A DNA stretch of 64,000 nucleotides, taken from Pseudomonas abieticivorans (GTDB lineage Bacteria; Pseudomonadota; Gammaproteobacteria; Pseudomonadales; Pseudomonadaceae). Below are positions 62,375 to 64,000 of the stretch, piece after piece. Made by a program: the position numbers and the translations under genes. Below the pieces are notes generated by a model. The model was not told the DNA's origin. It saw only the letters and a list, made by a program, of their open reading frames with translations, and searched no databases. The stretch lies in assembly GCF_023509015.1 (NCBI RefSeq), contig NZ_CP094975.1, forward strand, positions 6,651,764 to 6,715,763. The letters are read 5' to 3'. Position 1 is the stretch's first letter. Every line of letters begins with the position of its first letter.

Positions 62375-63457
62375 ATGAGTGCGATCCAGATCAAGTACCC
62401 CGCCCTGAGCCTCAAGGCAGGCCCGCGGGCAATGGCACTGATCCGCAAGGACGGCTTGAGCCCCGCCGACGTCGGCACCTTGCCAGGCGCTGCCGGGGGG
62501 CCAAAAGCCTTGGGCATCCAAGGGCTGGACCTGGCGCTGTTTGGTGACTGGCTGGCACGCGCACCCCGCGAGCGCTCATTGATCGGCGCATCGATCGGCT
62601 CCTGGCGGTTCGCCAGTGCCTGCCTGCCCGACCCGGTCGAAGGCCTGCGCCTGCTCGGCCGCCTGTACAACGAACAATGTTTTGCCAAGGGCGTGACCAT
62701 GGCCGAAGTCAGCCAGAGCTGCCATCGCATGCTTGATGAGCTTTTGGCGGGCCGCGACGCCCAGGTGCTGAGCAATGCGCATTACCGCTTGAACATTATG
62801 GTGGTGAAAAGCCGAGGCCTGTTGGCCGACGACCACCGCGGCCGCCTGGGCCTAGGCCTGTCTTCGGTAATCGCCAACAACTTGATCGGCCGGCCGCGCC
62901 TGTCGCGGCATTTCGAGCGGCTGATCGTACACGACGAGCGCCTGGCGCCGCCCTTGCACCCACTGACCGACTTTCCCTCGCGCCTGCTCGCACTTAACAC
63001 GGGCAACCTGCGCCAGGCCCTGCTGGCCTCCGGCTCCATCCCCATGGTGATGCAGGGCGTACGCGACCTGCCTGGGGCCGGCAGTGGCACCTTCCGCGAT
63101 GGCGGCTTGCTGGACTACCATCTGGACCTGCCTTACTGCGGCGACGACATCGTGCTGTACCCGCACTTCACCGACAAAGTCATCCCCGGCTGGTTCGACA
63201 AGGCCCTGCCCTGGCGACGGGGCAACAGCCAACGCTTGCAGAACGTGCTGCTGCTGGCCCCCTCGCGTGAATACCTGGCCCGCCTGCCGCACGGCAAGCT
63301 GCCTGACCGCAGCGACTTCAAGCGCTTCATGGGCAATGACACCGCTCGCCAACGCTACTGGCAAACCGCAATGAGTGAAAGCCAGCGCCTGGGGGATGAT
63401 TTTCTGGAGCTTACGGAAAAAAATCGCCTGGGCGAACATCTGCAACCCTTGCTGTAG
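62375..63457 (+). CDS. Patatin-like phospholipase
   Basis: A 360-residue patatin-fold acyl hydrolase. The glycine-rich oxyanion segment is GTLPGAAGGPKALGIQG, the nucleophile elbow SLIGASIGSWRFAS (GxSxG) and the catalytic Asp in TFRDGGLLDYHLDL (DGG). Both dyad residues are therefore present. No signal peptide or membrane helix is seen, so it should act in the cytoplasm on phospholipids or acyl esters. AGAGG lies about 7 bases before ATG 62375; a strong promoter lies upstream. It may be co-transcribed with queD, 48 bases downstream. Confidence 0.88.
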   Translation: MSAIQIKYPALSLKAGPRAMALIRKDGLSPADVGTLPGAAGGPKALGIQGLDLALFGDWLARAPRERSLIGASIGSWRFASACLPDPVEGLRLLGRLYNEQCFAKGVTMAEVSQSCHRMLDELLAGRDAQVLSNAHYRLNIMVVKSRGLLADDHRGRLGLGLSSVIANNLIGRPRLSRHFERLIVHDERLAPPLHPLTDFPSRLLALNTGNLRQALLASGSIPMVMQGVRDLPGAGSGTFRDGGLLDYHLDLPYCGDDIVLYPHFTDKVIPGWFDKALPWRRGNSQRLQNVLLLAPSREYLARLPHGKLPDRSDFKRFMGNDTARQRYWQTAMSESQRLGDDFLELTEKNRLGEHLQPLL

Positions 63458-63505
63458 GGTTGCTGATAAACTTCGCAACTGCATCGGTTTTTAGAGCTCA
63501 GTACT

Positions 63506-63862
63506 GTGGAAATTTTCAAAGAGTTTACGTTCGAATCCGCCCACCGCCTGCCCCACGTGCCCGAAGGCCATAAATGCGGCCGCCTGCACGGGCACTCGTT
63601 CAAGGTGGCCATCCACTTGAGCGGCCCGGTTGACCCGCACACCGGCTGGATCCGCGATTTCTCCGAGATCAAGGCGATTTTCAAGCCGCTCTACGAGCGC
63701 CTGGACCACAACTACCTGAACGACATCCCGGGGCTTGAAAACCCCACCAGCGAAGTGCTGGCCAAGTGGATCTGGGAGCAGCTCAAGCCGCTACTGCCGG
63801 AGTTGTCGAAGATCCGCATCCATGAGACGTGCACCAGCGGCTGTGAGTATTACGGCGACTGA
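63506..63862 (+). CDS. queD: 6-Carboxy-5,6,7,8-tetrahydropterin synthase
   Basis: A 118-residue enzyme of queuosine biosynthesis that converts dihydroneopterin triphosphate to 6-carboxytetrahydropterin. Zinc ligands are the histidines in [20 protein letters not shown] and HGHSFKVAI, and the catalytic Cys is in [30 protein letters not shown] and the end [13 protein letters not shown] are typical of QueD. Translation starts at GTG 63506. It is followed by a clear intrinsic terminator. Confidence 0.95.
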   Translation: MEIFKEFTFESAHRLPHVPEGHKCGRLHGHSFKVAIHLSGPVDPHTGWIRDFSEIKAIFKPLYERLDHNYLNDIPGLENPTSEVLAKWIWEQLKPLLPELSKIRIHETCTSGCEYYGD

Positions 63863-63880
63863 GGTATCGAGGTACTCAAG

Positions 63881-63905
63881 AAACCACCCTTGCGGTGGTT
63901 TTTTT
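63881..63905 (+). terminator. Rho-independent terminator of queD
   Basis: AAACCACC (63881-63888), loop CTTGC, GGTGGTTT (63894-63901), then a run of T to 63905. This is a standard intrinsic terminator 18 bases after the queD stop. Confidence 0.9.
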
Positions 63906-63930
63906 GTGCCTTGGGTTTACTGGCGTGTGG

Positions 63931-63975
63931 TTCGCGGATCAATCCGCTCTTGTAGGAGCGGATTCATCCGCGAAA
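63931..63975. repeat. Head-adjacent REP pair
   Basis: TTCGCGGATCAATCCGCTCT is followed directly by TGTAGGAGCGGATTCATCCG and CGAAA. It has the same orientation as the pair at 36735. It lies past the queD terminator near the window edge. Confidence 0.8.
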
Positions 63976-64000
63976 AAGCCACCACATATCCATCAGGCCT

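Overview
The window looks like a chromosomal segment of a Pseudomonas of the fluorescens/putida type. The evidence is high-GC coding sequence, kynR/kynB/kynU, hpd, a zwf-gnd pair, an AraFGH importer, a BqsS/BqsR-PepSY block, the small DUF3077-type proteins, and many REP elements of two families (cores 'GGAGCGGAT..ATCCGCGAA' and 'GGGAGCAAGC..GCTTGC'). No rRNA, tRNA, CRISPR array or intact insertion sequence was seen.

Layout. 1-3122: a truncated MFS transporter and a zinc-independent oxidoreductase, divergent from a LysR regulator. 3123-6388: an accessory stretch with an orphan PD-(D/E)XK nuclease-like gene between degenerate repeats, then a riboswitch-like leader and two small Pseudomonas-type proteins with duplicated REP-bearing DNA. 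6389-10167: a YeeE-like membrane protein, a LysR/MFS divergent pair and a P-loop kinase. 10323-15721: kynurenine catabolism (permease, OprD porin, kynU, kynB, divergent kynR), with kynU broken by one inserted base. 15733-25544: an MFS carrier, class I aldolase, aldo/keto reductase with a TetR regulator, FUSC protein, TrmK, ProP and DUF2986. 25685-28637: an operon matching E. coli ybhP-clsB-ybhN. 28661-29770: an unusually long tandem array of about 11 REP palindromes with a 105-bp period. 29782-36635: alcohol dehydrogenase with a YqhC-like AraC regulator, a CSS-domain protein without EAL, hpd, TSUP, NudC and a dienoyl-CoA isomerase-like crotonase. 36811-41936: GH15, HAD phosphatase, zwf and gnd, closely spaced or overlapping. 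42282-47158: a small coiled-coil protein and a giant 1552-residue protein. 47251-53945: L-arabinose uptake (araFGH), a lactonase, a GntR regulator and a periplasmic aldose epimerase. 54101-64000: PBP2, an AI-2E exporter, an MCP with a sigma-28 promoter, the BqsRS two-component system with two PepSY proteins, a patatin and QueD.

How the genes work together. The kyn block would take tryptophan-derived kynurenine to anthranilate. The ara block would import arabinose and open its lactone after a mutarotation step. The zwf-gnd block supplies the oxidative pentose phosphate route. The BqsRS-PepSY block is a cation-sensing circuit beside a chemoreceptor.

The most unusual items are the leader at 5136-5260, where three helices compete and one hides the Shine-Dalgarno sequence; the long REP array; the kynU frameshift; the orphan nuclease; and the giant protein. 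All product names come from reading motifs and recalled family features; no database search was run.
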